A DNA stretch of 64,000 nucleotides, from contig CAVQCN010000001.1 of NCBI GenBank assembly GCA_963711035.1, forward strand, positions 744,001 to 808,000, given 5' to 3'. The notes under the pieces were generated by a model. That model saw only the letters and a list, made by a program, of their open reading frames with translations. It did not search any database and was not told where the DNA came from. This stretch comes from WHTK01 sp963711035 (lineage in GTDB: Bacteria; Chloroflexota; Dehalococcoidia; DSTF01; WHTK01). Both the position numbers and the translations under genes were made by a program. Below are positions 33,637 through 43,026 of the stretch, in pieces (the stretch's first letter is position 1; each line of letters starts with the position of its first letter).

Positions 33637-34530
33637 CTACGGGCGATTCTTGACGATCTTCACTCCCGCGTCCTCCTCGATCGTCAGCAGCGTGGCGCCC
33701 TGGCGCATCAGGTTGGCGTAACCGCGGTTGACGGCGCGTGCGAAAACCTGCGCCGACGCGGAGCCGACCGGCATCGGCACGCCGAGCTCGCGTGCCGCCT
33801 CGACGCAGAGGCCGTTGTCCTTGGCCGCGAGGCGTACGGGGAACAGCGGGTCCTCGTACTTGCCCTCGAGCCACAGCGGGATTTCGTAGACGAAGCGAGA
33901 GGAGCTGCTCACGTTCCAGATGTCGTACAGCTGCTGCGGCTCCAGCCCGGCCTTGACGCCGATCGCCAGGCATTCCTGCACGACGAGGGAGCTGGCGTGG
34001 ATCATCATGTTGTTGGTCAGCTTGAGGATGTTGCCGAGACCGACACCACCGACGTGGAAGACGTGGCGCGCGAACGTCTCGATCAACGGCTGCACCTTGG
34101 CAAGCGTCTGCGCCTCGCCGCCGACGAACACGGTGAGGATGCCCTCCTCCGCGCCGCTCACCATGCCGCTCACAGGAGCATCCAGGTACTCGACGCCGCG
34201 CTCTGCCGCCTGCGTCGCAACACGGCGGGCGGCGCTCGGCAGGCTCGTCGTCAGGTCAACGAGGACGGTCCCCGGCTCGGCGCCGGCCAGGATACCCTGG
34301 CTGCCGAACACGGCGTCGTCGACCTCGAGCGGTCCCGGCAGCGACGCGAACACGACGCGGGCCTCCGCCGCAACGGCGCGCGGACTGTCCGCCCACGTGG
34401 CGCCGAGCTCGATCAGGTTGGCGGTCGCCTCCTGAACCTTGTCGTGCACCACGAGCTCGTGGCCGCCGCGGATCAGATGCCGCGCCATCGGGTTGCCCAT
34501 GTGTCCGGTGCCGATGAAACCTACTCGCAT
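33637..34530 (-). CDS. 3-hydroxyisobutyrate dehydrogenase-family NAD(P)-dependent enzyme
   Basis: A beta-hydroxyacid dehydrogenase of 297 residues. N-terminal dinucleotide fold VGFIGTGHMGNPMARHLI, substrate motif DAPVSGMVSGAEEG (DAPVSGG-like), and the catalytic Lys in GLGNILKLTNNMM. Family members oxidise 3-hydroxyisobutyrate, tartronate semialdehyde or similar acids. GAGGAGG lies 7 bases before the ATG. It precedes the ABC ATPase gene on the same strand, separated by the inverted repeat and that gene's own promoter, so it is likely a separate unit. Confidence 0.92.
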   Translation of the reverse strand: MRVGFIGTGHMGNPMARHLIRGGHELVVHDKVQEATANLIELGATWADSPRAVAAEARVVFASLPGPLEVDDAVFGSQGILAGAEPGTVLVDLTTSLPSAARRVATQAAERGVEYLDAPVSGMVSGAEEGILTVFVGGEAQTLAKVQPLIETFARHVFHVGGVGLGNILKLTNNMMIHASSLVVQECLAIGVKAGLEPQQLYDIWNVSSSSRFVYEIPLWLEGKYEDPLFPVRLAAKDNGLCVEAARELGVPMPVGSASAQVFARAVNRGYANLMRQGATLLTIEEDAGVKIVKNRP

Positions 34531-34713
34531 CGAGAACCTCCTCTGCTTGCGTGAACGCTCGTGCCCCGCAGCATACAGAAAGTGTCAGGAGAGTCCAGCG
34601 AGAGGCATCATTCCCAATGATCCGGGCGTGACACTGCCATATGATGACGGAGCTCTTCTGGAATCGTCGTTCCTGAACTACTAAACACGCCAGTCAAGGA
34701 GTGCTGTTCAACC

Positions 34714-35022
34714 ATGAAGTACCTCATCGAAACCGGACCAACCAACGCTCGCGCCAACGAGATGGACGCCAAGGGTGGACCCGGGGCCCTTCTCGGTTAC
34801 CTCGCCGAGCGTTTCCATCCGGAAGCCTTCTACATCAGCCTGACAGCCCGCCGCGCATACATCGTCGTGGATACCGAGCCGGCCGGACTACACGAGCTGA
34901 TCCAGATCATTGGCCGTGAGCTAGGCCAGGATCCCACCATCACGCCAGTGATCGCCGGATCGGAAGCGGGAGCGATGATCGCGACGGCGAGCGAGAACGC
35001 GAAGAAGGCGCCGAGGCTCTAG
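34714..35022 (+). CDS. Small hypothetical protein (102 aa)
   Basis: No family recognised with confidence. The 102-residue sequence alternates strands and helices (KYLIETGP, FYISLTARRAYIVVD, LHELIQIIGREL) like a compact ferredoxin-like or Dabb-type alpha/beta domain, which is common among small proteins near aromatic-degradation genes. No signal or membrane segment. AAGGAG lies 12 bases before the ATG. It is flanked by genes facing other ways, so it is probably monocistronic. Confidence 0.65.
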   Translation: MKYLIETGPTNARANEMDAKGGPGALLGYLAERFHPEAFYISLTARRAYIVVDTEPAGLHELIQIIGRELGQDPTITPVIAGSEAGAMIATASENAKKAPRL

Positions 35023-35055
35023 CGATCGCGTCGACCGGCGGAGCAACCGCCGTCG

Positions 35056-36050
35056 CTAGACGGTGAGCACCGCTGTGCCCGCCAGCCGGCCCTGCTTCAG
35101 GCGCAGCAGGGCTTCGTTGGCGTCTGTCAGAGGGAAGACGTCGATGTCGGTCTGCACCGGGATCGTGGCGGCGAGCTCGAGAAACTCGGTCGCGTCCGCC
35201 GCGTGTAGTTGGCGACGCTGACCAGGTTACGCTCCAGCCAGAGCCAGTCGTAGGAGAACTGCGGCACCCGGTCGAGGTGGATGGCGTTGATCGCGACGGT
35301 GCCGCCGCGCTCCAGGCGCTGTAGCGCGTCGATCACCACGTCGCCGACCGGCGCAAACGTGATCGCGGCGTCGAGCAGGGCAGGCGGTTCGTCCTCGTAG
35401 CCGCCGGTCCAGGCCGCGCCCGTCGCCAGCGCCCGGTCGCGTTCGGCCTGTGAGCGCGTGAAGACGTAGACCTCGCAGCCCCAGTGGCGGGCGACCTGTA
35501 TCGTCAGGTGAGCGGAAGCGCCGTAGCCGAACAGCCCCAGCCTGCCGCCGCGCCGCACGGCGCTGCGCAGCAAGGAGCGGTAGCCGATAACGCCGCCGCA
35601 GAGCAACGGCGCGGCGTGCACGGCGTCGAGACCGGCAGGCAGGTGCAGCGCGAAGTCGGCGCGCACCGCGATGCGCTCCGCGAAGCCTCCCTCACGGTCC
35701 CAGCCCGTGAACGTCGCCTCGTAGCAGAGGTTCTCGCGGCCCGAGAGGCAGAAGCCGCAGTGGCCGCAGCTACCGCCCAGCCAGCCGATGCCGGCCACGT
35801 CGCCCGCGTGCCAGCCTTCCACAGCCGGACCGACCTCTGCCACACGGCCCACCACCTGGTGGCCCGGCGTGATCGGCAGATGGCGCGCCTTCAGGTCCCC
35901 TTCCGCCAACTGCAGGTCGGTGCGACACACCGCGCAGGCTTCTACGGCGATGACGATTTCGCCGGCGGCCGGGACCGGGTCGTCGACTTCGCTCAGTTGC
36001 AGTGACCTCTCTTCGGCGGGTCGCGGCGTGACGATGCGCATTGCCTTCAC
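35056..36050 (-). pseudogene. Zinc-dependent alcohol dehydrogenase (AdhA-like), one frameshift
   Basis: The N-terminal part from a GTG at 36050 has CAVCRTDLQ (zinc), PGHQVVG, the structural-zinc region GSCGHCGFCLSGRENLC and LGLFGYGASAHLTIQVARHWG for NAD(P). At about 35198 one base is missing; the present frame ends at 35127 with a low-complexity Ser/Arg tail. Adding one base after the arginine pair near ANYTRR restores DATEFLELAATIPVQTDID and TDANEALLRLKQGRLAG up to the stop at 35056, matching the normal family C-terminus. The full protein would be about 331 residues. Either recently broken or a base-calling error. Confidence 0.82.
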
Positions 36051-36223
36051 GAGACAATCTTAGCCATTGGCATGGCGGCATACCGCGCGAGAGGCTTCTG
36101 ATATCACGCGATAGCTCAAGGAACCGCCCGCAGCCGTCCACGAACTGGCCGCTCGAGAGCAAGTACCTTCCGCGGGCTAAGCACCAGTGATGCATAATCT
36201 GCCGGAATGGAGGGGAACCACCC

Positions 36224-37018
36224 GTGAACAAGATTGCCCTGGCGCCGACCTCGCTGAGCAACACGCCGCCGCTCGAGTACGTCGACGCAGCAGCGCGCGC
36301 CGGCTACGACGGCATCGGCATTCGCCTGTTCCGCTCGCCCGGCATCGAGTACGCCTTCTTCCCGGTGACCGACAACCCGAGCCTGATGCGCGATGTGAAG
36401 TCGGCCGTCGTCGCCAGCGGCATGGAGGTCATCGACATCCTCAGCTTCTACATGCAGCCGGAGATGGACATCGAGAGCATGAGGGCGCCGCTGCAGTTCG
36501 GCGCCGAGTTGGGCGGGCAGTACGCACTCGTCATCGGCGACGACCCAGACTGGGGCCGCATGTGCGGCAACTTCGCCGCGTTCTGCGAGGCGGCGTCCGC
36601 CGTCGGCCTGAAGACTGCTCTCGAAGCGCCGGTGACGCAGCGACAGGTCAACACGCTGCCGAAGGCCCTGCAGCTCATCGAAGACAGCGGCCGCGACGAC
36701 GCCGTCCTCTGCATCGACCCATACCAGTACTTCCGCGCCGGACATGCCCCCGACCTGCTGAAGCAGGTAGACCCACGCCTGCTGCCCTACACGCAGATCA
36801 CGGATGGCGTGGCAGAGCCGGCGCCCGGAGGCCGGCGCGGCGTCGGCCGGGGAGACGTGCCGCTGAAGGAGATCCTGGACGCGCTGCCTCCGGGCCTGCC
36901 GCTCAGCCTGGAATGGGGCCCCGGCCGCAGCTTCGAGGGCTCGGCGGCCGACTGGGCCAAGCATGCCCTGGAGGCCACCCGCGGCTTCCTCGAGCAGTAC
37001 TACGCGGAGCGCGCCTGA
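36224..37018 (+). CDS. Sugar phosphate isomerase/epimerase-like TIM-barrel protein
   Basis: A 264-residue xylose isomerase-like AP-endonuclease-fold protein. Strands start ALAPTSLSNTPPLEYVDAA and GYDGIGIRLFRSPG; metal-binding candidates are Glu in LKTALEAP, Asp in VLCIDPYQYF, the Gln/Asp in YTQITDG and the Glu in SLEWGPG. It lacks some His ligands of true xylose isomerase, so the substrate is unknown; relatives act on keto acids or inosose. The GTG start follows GGAGGGG by 8-9 bases. Its stop overlaps the start of the next gene (TGATG). Confidence 0.82.
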   Translation: MNKIALAPTSLSNTPPLEYVDAAARAGYDGIGIRLFRSPGIEYAFFPVTDNPSLMRDVKSAVVASGMEVIDILSFYMQPEMDIESMRAPLQFGAELGGQYALVIGDDPDWGRMCGNFAAFCEAASAVGLKTALEAPVTQRQVNTLPKALQLIEDSGRDDAVLCIDPYQYFRAGHAPDLLKQVDPRLLPYTQITDGVAEPAPGGRRGVGRGDVPLKEILDALPPGLPLSLEWGPGRSFEGSAADWAKHALEATRGFLEQYYAERA

Positions 37019-37935
37019 TGCCAGCCAAACGCCCCTTCCGCTTCGCCGTCCTCGACACGGGCACCTCGCTGCAGCAGTGGCAGGAACTGGCACGCAAGGC
37101 TGAAGACCTCGGCTTTTCGACCCTCGTGGTGCAGGACCACTTCGGCGAGCAGTTCGCACCACTGCCCTCGATCGTCGCGGCGGCAGCCGTCACCTCACGT
37201 CTGCGCTTCGGCAGCATCGTCCTCGACAACGACTTCCGTCACCCGGCCATGCTGGCGAAGGAAGCGGCGACGGTTGACGTGCTCACCGGCGGCCGGCTGG
37301 AGCTCGGCATCGGCGGCGGCTGGCTGGTCTCCGACTACGAGAAGATCGGCATGACCTTCGACGCGCCCGCTGTGCGCTACCGCCGTCTCTCCGAGACGAT
37401 CGCGATCTGCAAGGCGTTCTTCAGCGGCGAAGCGGTGACCTTCCACGGCACGCATTACCAGATCGAGAACCTGGACGCGTTCCCGAAGCCGGTGCAGACA
37501 CCCCGGCCGCCGATCATGATCGGCGGCCGGCAGAAGCGCATGCTTTCCTTCGCGGCGCGACAGGCCGACATCGTCAGCCTCTCGATGCTGGACCGCCAGG
37601 TACCGGGCGGACCGAAGCCGCCCACCTTCGCCGAGAAGATCGGATGGGTGCGCGAAGCCGCCGGCGACCGTTACGACGAGATCGAGATCCACGCCAACTG
37701 CTTCAGCGTCGAGGTCACGGACCGGCCACAGGAAGCCCTGGCGCGCATCGCTAACCGGCTGCAGATCACGCCTGAGGACGCGGCGCAGATGCCCGCCAAC
37801 ATGGTCGGCAGCGTCGAGTCGATCGCCGAGCAAATGGAGGCCTGGCGCGAACGCTGCGACCTGTCCTACTTCAGCCTCAGGCCACAGCTAATGGACGCGC
37901 TGGCACCGCTCGTCGCGAAGCTGGCAGGAAACTAA
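37018..37935 (+). CDS. F420-dependent LLM-class oxidoreductase (MSMEG_2516-like)
   Basis: A 305-residue luciferase-fold enzyme. The run FRFAVLDTGT, ARKAEDLGFSTLVVQDHF, RLRFGSIVLDNDFRHPAMLA and LSGGR-like LTGGRLELGIGGGW is characteristic of the TIGR03621 group that uses coenzyme F420 in actinobacteria and Chloroflexota. The ATG overlaps the TGA of the isomerase-like gene, so the two are coupled. It converges with the ferredoxin-like gene, and the two stop codons overlap at 37932-37935. The F420 assignment depends on the host making F420, not shown in this window. Confidence 0.86.
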   Translation: MPAKRPFRFAVLDTGTSLQQWQELARKAEDLGFSTLVVQDHFGEQFAPLPSIVAAAAVTSRLRFGSIVLDNDFRHPAMLAKEAATVDVLTGGRLELGIGGGWLVSDYEKIGMTFDAPAVRYRRLSETIAICKAFFSGEAVTFHGTHYQIENLDAFPKPVQTPRPPIMIGGRQKRMLSFAARQADIVSLSMLDRQVPGGPKPPTFAEKIGWVREAAGDRYDEIEIHANCFSVEVTDRPQEALARIANRLQITPEDAAQMPANMVGSVESIAEQMEAWRERCDLSYFSLRPQLMDALAPLVAKLAGN

Positions 37936-38195
37936 GCGTCCGTTGGCTCTTTGCCCGGCAGCCAGCGGTACTTGAGCGCTGCCGAAGGGCAGTCTGCGAC
38001 GACCTCGGCGATCTCCTCCGCGCCCGCGCGGTCCAGCCGCACCCAGGGGCGCGCCACCGGGTCGAAGACCGACGAGAGGCTACGTACGCACACTGCTGAG
38101 TGGATGCAGAGCGCCGGCTCCCACGTGACGACGATGCGGTCGTTTCGGTACTCGCGGTTGTCGGGGTCTCTCGCCGTCAGATCGATGTCCGTCAT
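37932..38195 (-). CDS. Divergent 4Fe-4S mono-cluster protein
   Basis: An 87-residue protein of the Fer4_19 type. It shows a short cysteine pattern ALCIHSAVCVRSL and the later DCPSAALKY, with the expected order Cys-x4-Cys and a distal Cys-Pro. The conserved form in the family is CxHxxxCxxxxxxxF. Likely carries a single iron-sulfur cluster for electron transfer. I use the ATG at 38195, spaced 11 bases from a GGAG; the GTG at 38207 would overlap that site. It lies upstream of no obvious partner but converges with the F420-type oxidoreductase. Confidence 0.78.
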   Translation of the reverse strand: MTDIDLTARDPDNREYRNDRIVVTWEPALCIHSAVCVRSLSSVFDPVARPWVRLDRAGAEEIAEVVADCPSAALKYRWLPGKEPTDA

Positions 38196-38226
38196 GGTTA
38201 TCGCCACTCCGTGAACCAGCCCGCGG

Positions 38227-39096
38227 TCAGTTTTCCAGGTGCTTGCGGATCTTCTTCAGCTCCTCCAACCGCTCAGGGCTGAGCTCCGGCGGCTCCACCT
38301 GCAGCGATTCCAGCGCCTCGATGATGACGCGAGAGACGATGAGGCGGGCATTGCGCTTGTCGTCTGCCGGCACCACGTACCAGGGCGCTTCGTCGGTGCT
38401 GGTGGCGCTGAGGCAGTGCTCGTAGGCCTCAGTGTACTGCGGCCAGAACTCGCGCTCCTGAATGTCTGCCATGCTGAACTTCCAGTTCTTCTTGGGCTCG
38501 TCGATGCGGCTAAGGAAGCGCTTGCGCTGCTCCTCCTCCGAGATATGCAGGAAGAACTTGACGACCTTGGTGCCGTTGCGCAGCAGGTGGTTCTCGTGGT
38601 TGAGGATCGACTGGTAGCGGCCGTGCCAGATCGAGCCGTCGTGCACGAGCTCCTGCGGCAGTCCCTGCGCGTGCAGGATTTCGGGGTGCACGCGCACGAT
38701 CAGCACCTCTTCGTAGTACGAGCGGTTGAAGATGCCGATGCGGCCCCGCTCCGGCATCGCCTGCGACGTGCGCCACAGGAAGTCGTGCTCCAGCTCGTTG
38801 GCGCTGGGGTGACGGAAGCTGTGCACCTCGCAGCCCTGCGGGTTGACACCGGACATGACGTGCTTGATGGCGCCGTCTTTGCCCGCCGCGTCCATGGCCT
38901 GAAAGATGAGCAGGAGGGCGTAGGTGTTGGAGGCGTAGAGGTTGTACTGGAGCTTGGTCAGCTCCTTGATCCGCTCCTTGAGCAAGTCACGATAGTGGCG
39001 CTTGGAGCGATACACCCGCTGGACCTCCGTGGGCCACTTCGACAGGTCGACGTTCGCTCCTTCATGCACGCGGAACGCTTCGGTTGAACTGTCCAT
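38227..39096 (-). CDS. ppk2: Polyphosphate kinase 2 family protein
   Basis: Transfers phosphate between polyphosphate and nucleotides. The 289-residue protein has Walker A-like IFQAMDAAGKDGAIKH, the lid region MSGVNPQGCEVHSFRHPS and Walker B-like IGIFNRSYYEEVL, all class-defining. The final helices (LSPERLEELKKIRKHLE) are typical. The ATG at 39096 has GGAGGGG four bases ahead; an earlier TTG at 39111 overlaps that site. Length fits single-domain class I or III PPK2. It is a stand-alone gene among unrelated neighbours. Confidence 0.92.
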   Translation of the reverse strand: MDSSTEAFRVHEGANVDLSKWPTEVQRVYRSKRHYRDLLKERIKELTKLQYNLYASNTYALLLIFQAMDAAGKDGAIKHVMSGVNPQGCEVHSFRHPSANELEHDFLWRTSQAMPERGRIGIFNRSYYEEVLIVRVHPEILHAQGLPQELVHDGSIWHGRYQSILNHENHLLRNGTKVVKFFLHISEEEQRKRFLSRIDEPKKNWKFSMADIQEREFWPQYTEAYEHCLSATSTDEAPWYVVPADDKRNARLIVSRVIIEALESLQVEPPELSPERLEELKKIRKHLEN

Positions 39097-39156
39097 CGAT
39101 CCCCTCCGCAACCATGATCGGCTTTCGGTCGAGGATACGACATGCCCGCGGGCGAG

Positions 39157-39960
39157 CTAGGGCTTGCGGCCGCGAACCGCGAAGGCGGTGATCGAGTTGA
39201 AGAACTTGCCCGCCGCATCCAGTTGCACGAGGTCAGCCTTCCAGGCCGCGGCCTCGGCGGCCGTGAGGGCGCCAGCCTCGATGGCGCGGTCGAGGATGCG
39301 CTGCAGGGGCGCGTTGATGCTCTCCCAGAGCTCCAGCGTGCGGCAAACCATTGTGAAGGGAACGACATCGATATCCTGCAAACCGACGTCGAGGAAGAGG
39401 CCGGACAACTGCCGGCCAATCCAACCCTGGTTCATGCTGTCGCACGTGAACTCGATGACGCGGCGGGTGAGGGCGCGGTCGGTGGCGTTGAACGTCATGG
39501 TGCCGAGATCGTTCTCGGCCAGCAGGACGAGGCCACCGCGACGCGTCACCCGCGCCATCTCGGACATCACGCGCGCCGGGTCCTCGACGTGCTGCAGCAG
39601 CAGCGAGGCGCGCGTGCGGTCGAAGCTCCCGTCCGGGAAGTCGATGTCGGCGGCGTCGCCCACCACGAACGCGAGAGGTAACCCCTCGCCCGCGTAGCGC
39701 TTGGTGGCCTCCTCGATCATCGAGACGCCGCTATCGAGGCCAACGACGCGACCGTCCGGTCCGACGCGATCGGCCAGGTAGCGAGCGTGATCGCCGATGC
39801 CGCAGCCGACGTCGATGACTTGTGAGCCCGACTCGATCTGCAGGGCGCCTATCAGCAGATTACGGATCCACTCGAACTGCCCGGTGCGTGCCGCAAGCAT
39901 GCCCGTGAAGACATCGGCCTCGCTGTCGACGTGTGTCCAGCCGGTGGAGTCCAATTGCAT
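39157..39960 (-). CDS. SAM-dependent class I methyltransferase
   Basis: A 267-residue methyltransferase of the UbiE/arsenite-like group. The SAM-binding motif is VIDVGCGIGDHARYLADRVG, with motif II VVGLDSGVSM, motif III VVGDAADIDFPDGSFD and the post-motif LLLQHVEDPARV. The methyl acceptor is unknown. Start ATG at 39960 follows aggagagcagg; a longer upstream frame is rejected because it lacks a ribosome site. It is divergent from the EthD gene, with 138 bases between. Confidence 0.9.
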   Translation of the reverse strand: MQLDSTGWTHVDSEADVFTGMLAARTGQFEWIRNLLIGALQIESGSQVIDVGCGIGDHARYLADRVGPDGRVVGLDSGVSMIEEATKRYAGEGLPLAFVVGDAADIDFPDGSFDRTRASLLLQHVEDPARVMSEMARVTRRGGLVLLAENDLGTMTFNATDRALTRRVIEFTCDSMNQGWIGRQLSGLFLDVGLQDIDVVPFTMVCRTLELWESINAPLQRILDRAIEAGALTAAEAAAWKADLVQLDAAGKFFNSITAFAVRGRKP

Positions 39961-40098
39961 CCTGCTCTCCTCGCCCGGCACCCTCCCTGGCTCGCCGCTA
40001 TTAAACAACCCGCACCCGAGAATATCCAACTACAAGGGGGCGCCAGGCGTTACAGTGCGCCAAACAGGTTTCGTTGTCGCATGTGGAGGGCATGTTCG

Positions 40099-41043
40099 AT
40101 GATCAAAGTCGTCTCGCCGGCCAACCTGCACCCGGGTCGCCGCTCGCTCGCAGAGTTCCATCACTACTGGGGCGAAAGTCACGGCCCCCTCTTCGCCAAT
40201 ACGAAGACGCTCAAGCGCTACGTGCAGCACCTGACGCTTCCGGAGACCCTGAACACCGGCCAGGCGCCGATCTCGACCTTCGACGGCTGCTCGATCTTCA
40301 CGTACGAAGACCTCGACACGCTTCGCAACCCGAGCAGCGATCCGGAAGCCGTCGCCCTGCGCACTGCGGTAGGCGCGGACGACCGCCAGCTGTTCGACCG
40401 CCTGCCGGGCTGGCCGCTGCACCGCAAGCGCGCCTCCGTCATCGCCGAGGAGAAAATCGTCGTCGATGGCAAGACCACGCCGTCGATGGTCAAGGCGATC
40501 TACGTCGCCTCCCGCATGCCGGGCCTCAACCACGATGACTTTTTCCGGCACTGGTACGAGGTGCACGGCCAGCTCGCCGCCAAGGTGCCGGGCGTGCGGC
40601 GTTACGTGCAGAACCACGCCATCCGTGAGGCGATCACCATTCGCGGCATGACCCACGACGGCTGGTCGGAACTCTGGTTCGACGATCTCGAATCGCTGCG
40701 CCGCGCGGTCGCCTCACCGGAGTGGAAAGCGCTGAGCGAGGACGGTCAGGACCTTTTCGCCCGGCCGATGGGCGTCATCGTGGCGCGCGAGCGCATCCAG
40801 AAATGGGAAGGCCGTCCGCTCAACGACTTCGGCGCGCCCGGTCTCAGCGAAAACGAGATTCGCGAACGGCTGCAGCGAGAAGGCTACCTGGCGCTGGCGG
40901 TGGACCCCAAGGCGCCAGGCCAGATCAAAGACGCGGTCGCCGCAGGCTGCCTCGCCGTGTGGACCGACGAGCACCTGGTCACGATCGACGCGTCGCACAT
41001 CGACGCGCGCCCGGACGGCCACGCCGAACGGCTCGGCCTTTAA
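40099..41043 (+). CDS. Two-domain EthD/Dabb-like protein
   Basis: A 314-residue protein with two EthD-type domains. The first (about residues 1-115) has FHHYWGESHGPLF and RYVQHLTLPE; the second (about 128-215) has FFRHWYEVHGQLAAKV and RRYVQNHAIREA, both typical WYxxHGP-like motifs. A shorter third region follows. The family is linked to ether and aromatic degradation but its enzymatic role is unclear. GGAGGG lies 8 bases before the ATG. An upstream extension to 39931 has no support. Confidence 0.85.
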   Translation: MIKVVSPANLHPGRRSLAEFHHYWGESHGPLFANTKTLKRYVQHLTLPETLNTGQAPISTFDGCSIFTYEDLDTLRNPSSDPEAVALRTAVGADDRQLFDRLPGWPLHRKRASVIAEEKIVVDGKTTPSMVKAIYVASRMPGLNHDDFFRHWYEVHGQLAAKVPGVRRYVQNHAIREAITIRGMTHDGWSELWFDDLESLRRAVASPEWKALSEDGQDLFARPMGVIVARERIQKWEGRPLNDFGAPGLSENEIRERLQREGYLALAVDPKAPGQIKDAVAAGCLAVWTDEHLVTIDASHIDARPDGHAERLGL

Positions 41044-41135
41044 CGACCCGTCGTCTAGCTGTCAGTCGTTGGCCGGTCCTGTATCACATACCGACGGCAA
41101 ACGCCGCTGTCGCAGTTCGCCGCCACGCCAGTGGC

Positions 41136-42845
41136 CTAGCGGCCGGAGACCATATTGAGCAGAGCCTGGCGTCCTTCGACCTCGACGGCGTGCAGGGCGC
41201 GCTCCAGCGCTCCCGGTACGTCGTCCGGGTCCTCGACGCGCTCGGCGTAGCCGCCCGCGGACTCGCAGATCTTCTCGAAGTCCAGGGCGGGTGACAGCTC
41301 GGTGAAGGCATAGCGGTCCTTGGTCACGGCCCAGCCGTCCGGGATCACCGACCGCGTGGCGTTGGCGACGGCGGCCCAGCGCGCGTTGTTCCAGACGATG
41401 AACAGCACGGGCAGGTTCATGTCGCGCGAGATCCAGTGCGCCGCCTCCGGCACGCCGAACATGTAGGAGCCGTCGCCGACGCAGCAGACGACCGTCTTGT
41501 CGCGCGCGGCCAGCTTAGCGCCCAGCGCTGCACCCAGGCCCCAGCCGAGCACGCCAGCAGCCGACGCGGCGAAGTAGGTGCCTGGCTGCGTGCTATCGAA
41601 CTGCGTCGGGTCGAGACCCAGCTCTCCGATCGTGATCATGTCGTCGCGCTTGATCTGCTGGTAGCAGTGCGACACCCACGCTTTGTCCAGAGGCCGCTTG
41701 CTGCGACCTGCTTCGGCCCGGCCCTTCGCCGCTTCGCGCCACTTCGCGCTCTCCTCGCGCCAGTGCGCGCCGCGCGCCTCAATAGCTGCCCGATCCAGCT
41801 TCGCGGACTGCATGGCGTCCGCTAATCGCTCCAGCGAGTAGCGGGCCAGGCCTCCCAGTACGATGTCGGCGCGGAAGCTGCGCATCGGGTAGTTGCCGTA
41901 CAGCGGGTCGCTGCCCATGGCGATGACGGTGGCGTCCGGGTTCGGCTCGAAGCCGGCCGAGGGCATCCACGGCACGTCGCTCTCGGCCACGAGGATGACG
42001 TCGGCGTCCTTGAGGTGCGGGCCGCTGCTGCCGGCCTGGTACAGCGGATGGTCGGTGGGGAAGTTCATGAAGGTGCCGTTGGCGAAGACGCCCATGTTCA
42101 GCGCCTCGGCCAGGCGCACGAACGGCGCGACGGCCTTCGGGTCTTTGCCGAGCGTCGTCGCCACGGCGATAGGATTCTTCGCGCTCGCCAGCGCCTTCGC
42201 GGCCGCGTCGAGCGCGTCCGGTGACGCCATGGTCACGGAGGGCTTCATACGAGGCTCGTCCGAGTAGGCGATGTAGTCGCGCGCCTCGGCCAGCACTTCG
42301 CGGGGCAGGGTGAGGTAGACGGGTCCTTGCGGCTCGCTCTGGCAAATCGCCAGGCCGCGGTCGACCACCGCCTCGAGATCGTTGCCGAAGCGCAACTCGT
42401 AGTCCCACTTCACCCACTCGCGAACCATGCCGCCCTGGTCGTACGACTCCTGGCCCCAGTGGATGCTGCCGTTGCGGGCGCCGCGCAACTCCGGCCCCTC
42501 CGTAATCGGCGTCCGGCCGGCCGTGAAGAAGATCGGTATCTGGGCGCGGTTGGCGCTGATCAAGCCGCCTACGGAGTTCGCAGTGCCGGCGATCGTGTGG
42601 ACCATGACCACCTGAGGCCGGCCGGTGACCATCGCGTAGCCGTACGCCATGGCGATGCCGGTGATCTCGTGCGGAATGGTGACCGGCTTGGGGACGGGCT
42701 GCTCCGTCTCCATACGCCGGGCGTACGCCTCGACGATGGGCCCGAAGTCGGTACCCCCGTTGCCGAAGAAGTAATCGACGCCCCGAGCCGCCAGCAGCTC
42801 AAGGTAGGCATCCGCCGTCGTCTCGACCCGAACCTCTTTCTTCAT
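41136..42845 (-). CDS. Thiamine diphosphate-dependent enzyme (acetolactate synthase-like)
   Basis: A 569-residue ThDP enzyme with the standard three-domain layout. The cofactor-activating Glu lies in IPHEITGIAMAYGYAMVTG near residue 60; the ThDP/Mg motif GDGSYMFGVPEAAHWIS with a later WNNARWA ends the pyrophosphate site. The central domain lacks a clear FAD signature. Candidates include acetolactate synthase-like, benzoylformate decarboxylase-like or oxalyl-CoA decarboxylase-like enzymes; the real substrate is unknown. GAGGAGGG lies 3-4 bases before the ATG at 42845. It is divergent from the solute-binding lipoprotein gene. Confidence 0.88.
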   Translation of the reverse strand: MKKEVRVETTADAYLELLAARGVDYFFGNGGTDFGPIVEAYARRMETEQPVPKPVTIPHEITGIAMAYGYAMVTGRPQVVMVHTIAGTANSVGGLISANRAQIPIFFTAGRTPITEGPELRGARNGSIHWGQESYDQGGMVREWVKWDYELRFGNDLEAVVDRGLAICQSEPQGPVYLTLPREVLAEARDYIAYSDEPRMKPSVTMASPDALDAAAKALASAKNPIAVATTLGKDPKAVAPFVRLAEALNMGVFANGTFMNFPTDHPLYQAGSSGPHLKDADVILVAESDVPWMPSAGFEPNPDATVIAMGSDPLYGNYPMRSFRADIVLGGLARYSLERLADAMQSAKLDRAAIEARGAHWREESAKWREAAKGRAEAGRSKRPLDKAWVSHCYQQIKRDDMITIGELGLDPTQFDSTQPGTYFAASAAGVLGWGLGAALGAKLAARDKTVVCCVGDGSYMFGVPEAAHWISRDMNLPVLFIVWNNARWAAVANATRSVIPDGWAVTKDRYAFTELSPALDFEKICESAGGYAERVEDPDDVPGALERALHAVEVEGRQALLNMVSGR

Positions 42846-42950
42846 TGCGCCCTCCTCGATCCTGAGAAGAGTAGCCCAGCGGCAGATTTTTCGCACGGGA
42901 TACATGCCAGGGTCTGTCCACTGAAGTAATTCCTACTTAGTCATATTGGT

Positions 42951-42980
42951 TTTACAACTCATGAATAGGTTAGCTAGAAT
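42951..42980 (+). promoter_or_regulatory. Promoter of solute-binding lipoprotein 1
   Basis: TTTACA at 42951-42956 and TAGAAT at 42975-42980 with an 18-base spacer, 47 bases before the ATG. The region is strikingly AT-rich against the surrounding sequence. Confidence 0.6.
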
Positions 42981-43026
42981 TTCGGACAACCTGCCAGACA
43001 GGTCGGAGCACGAAGGAGAGAGGCAC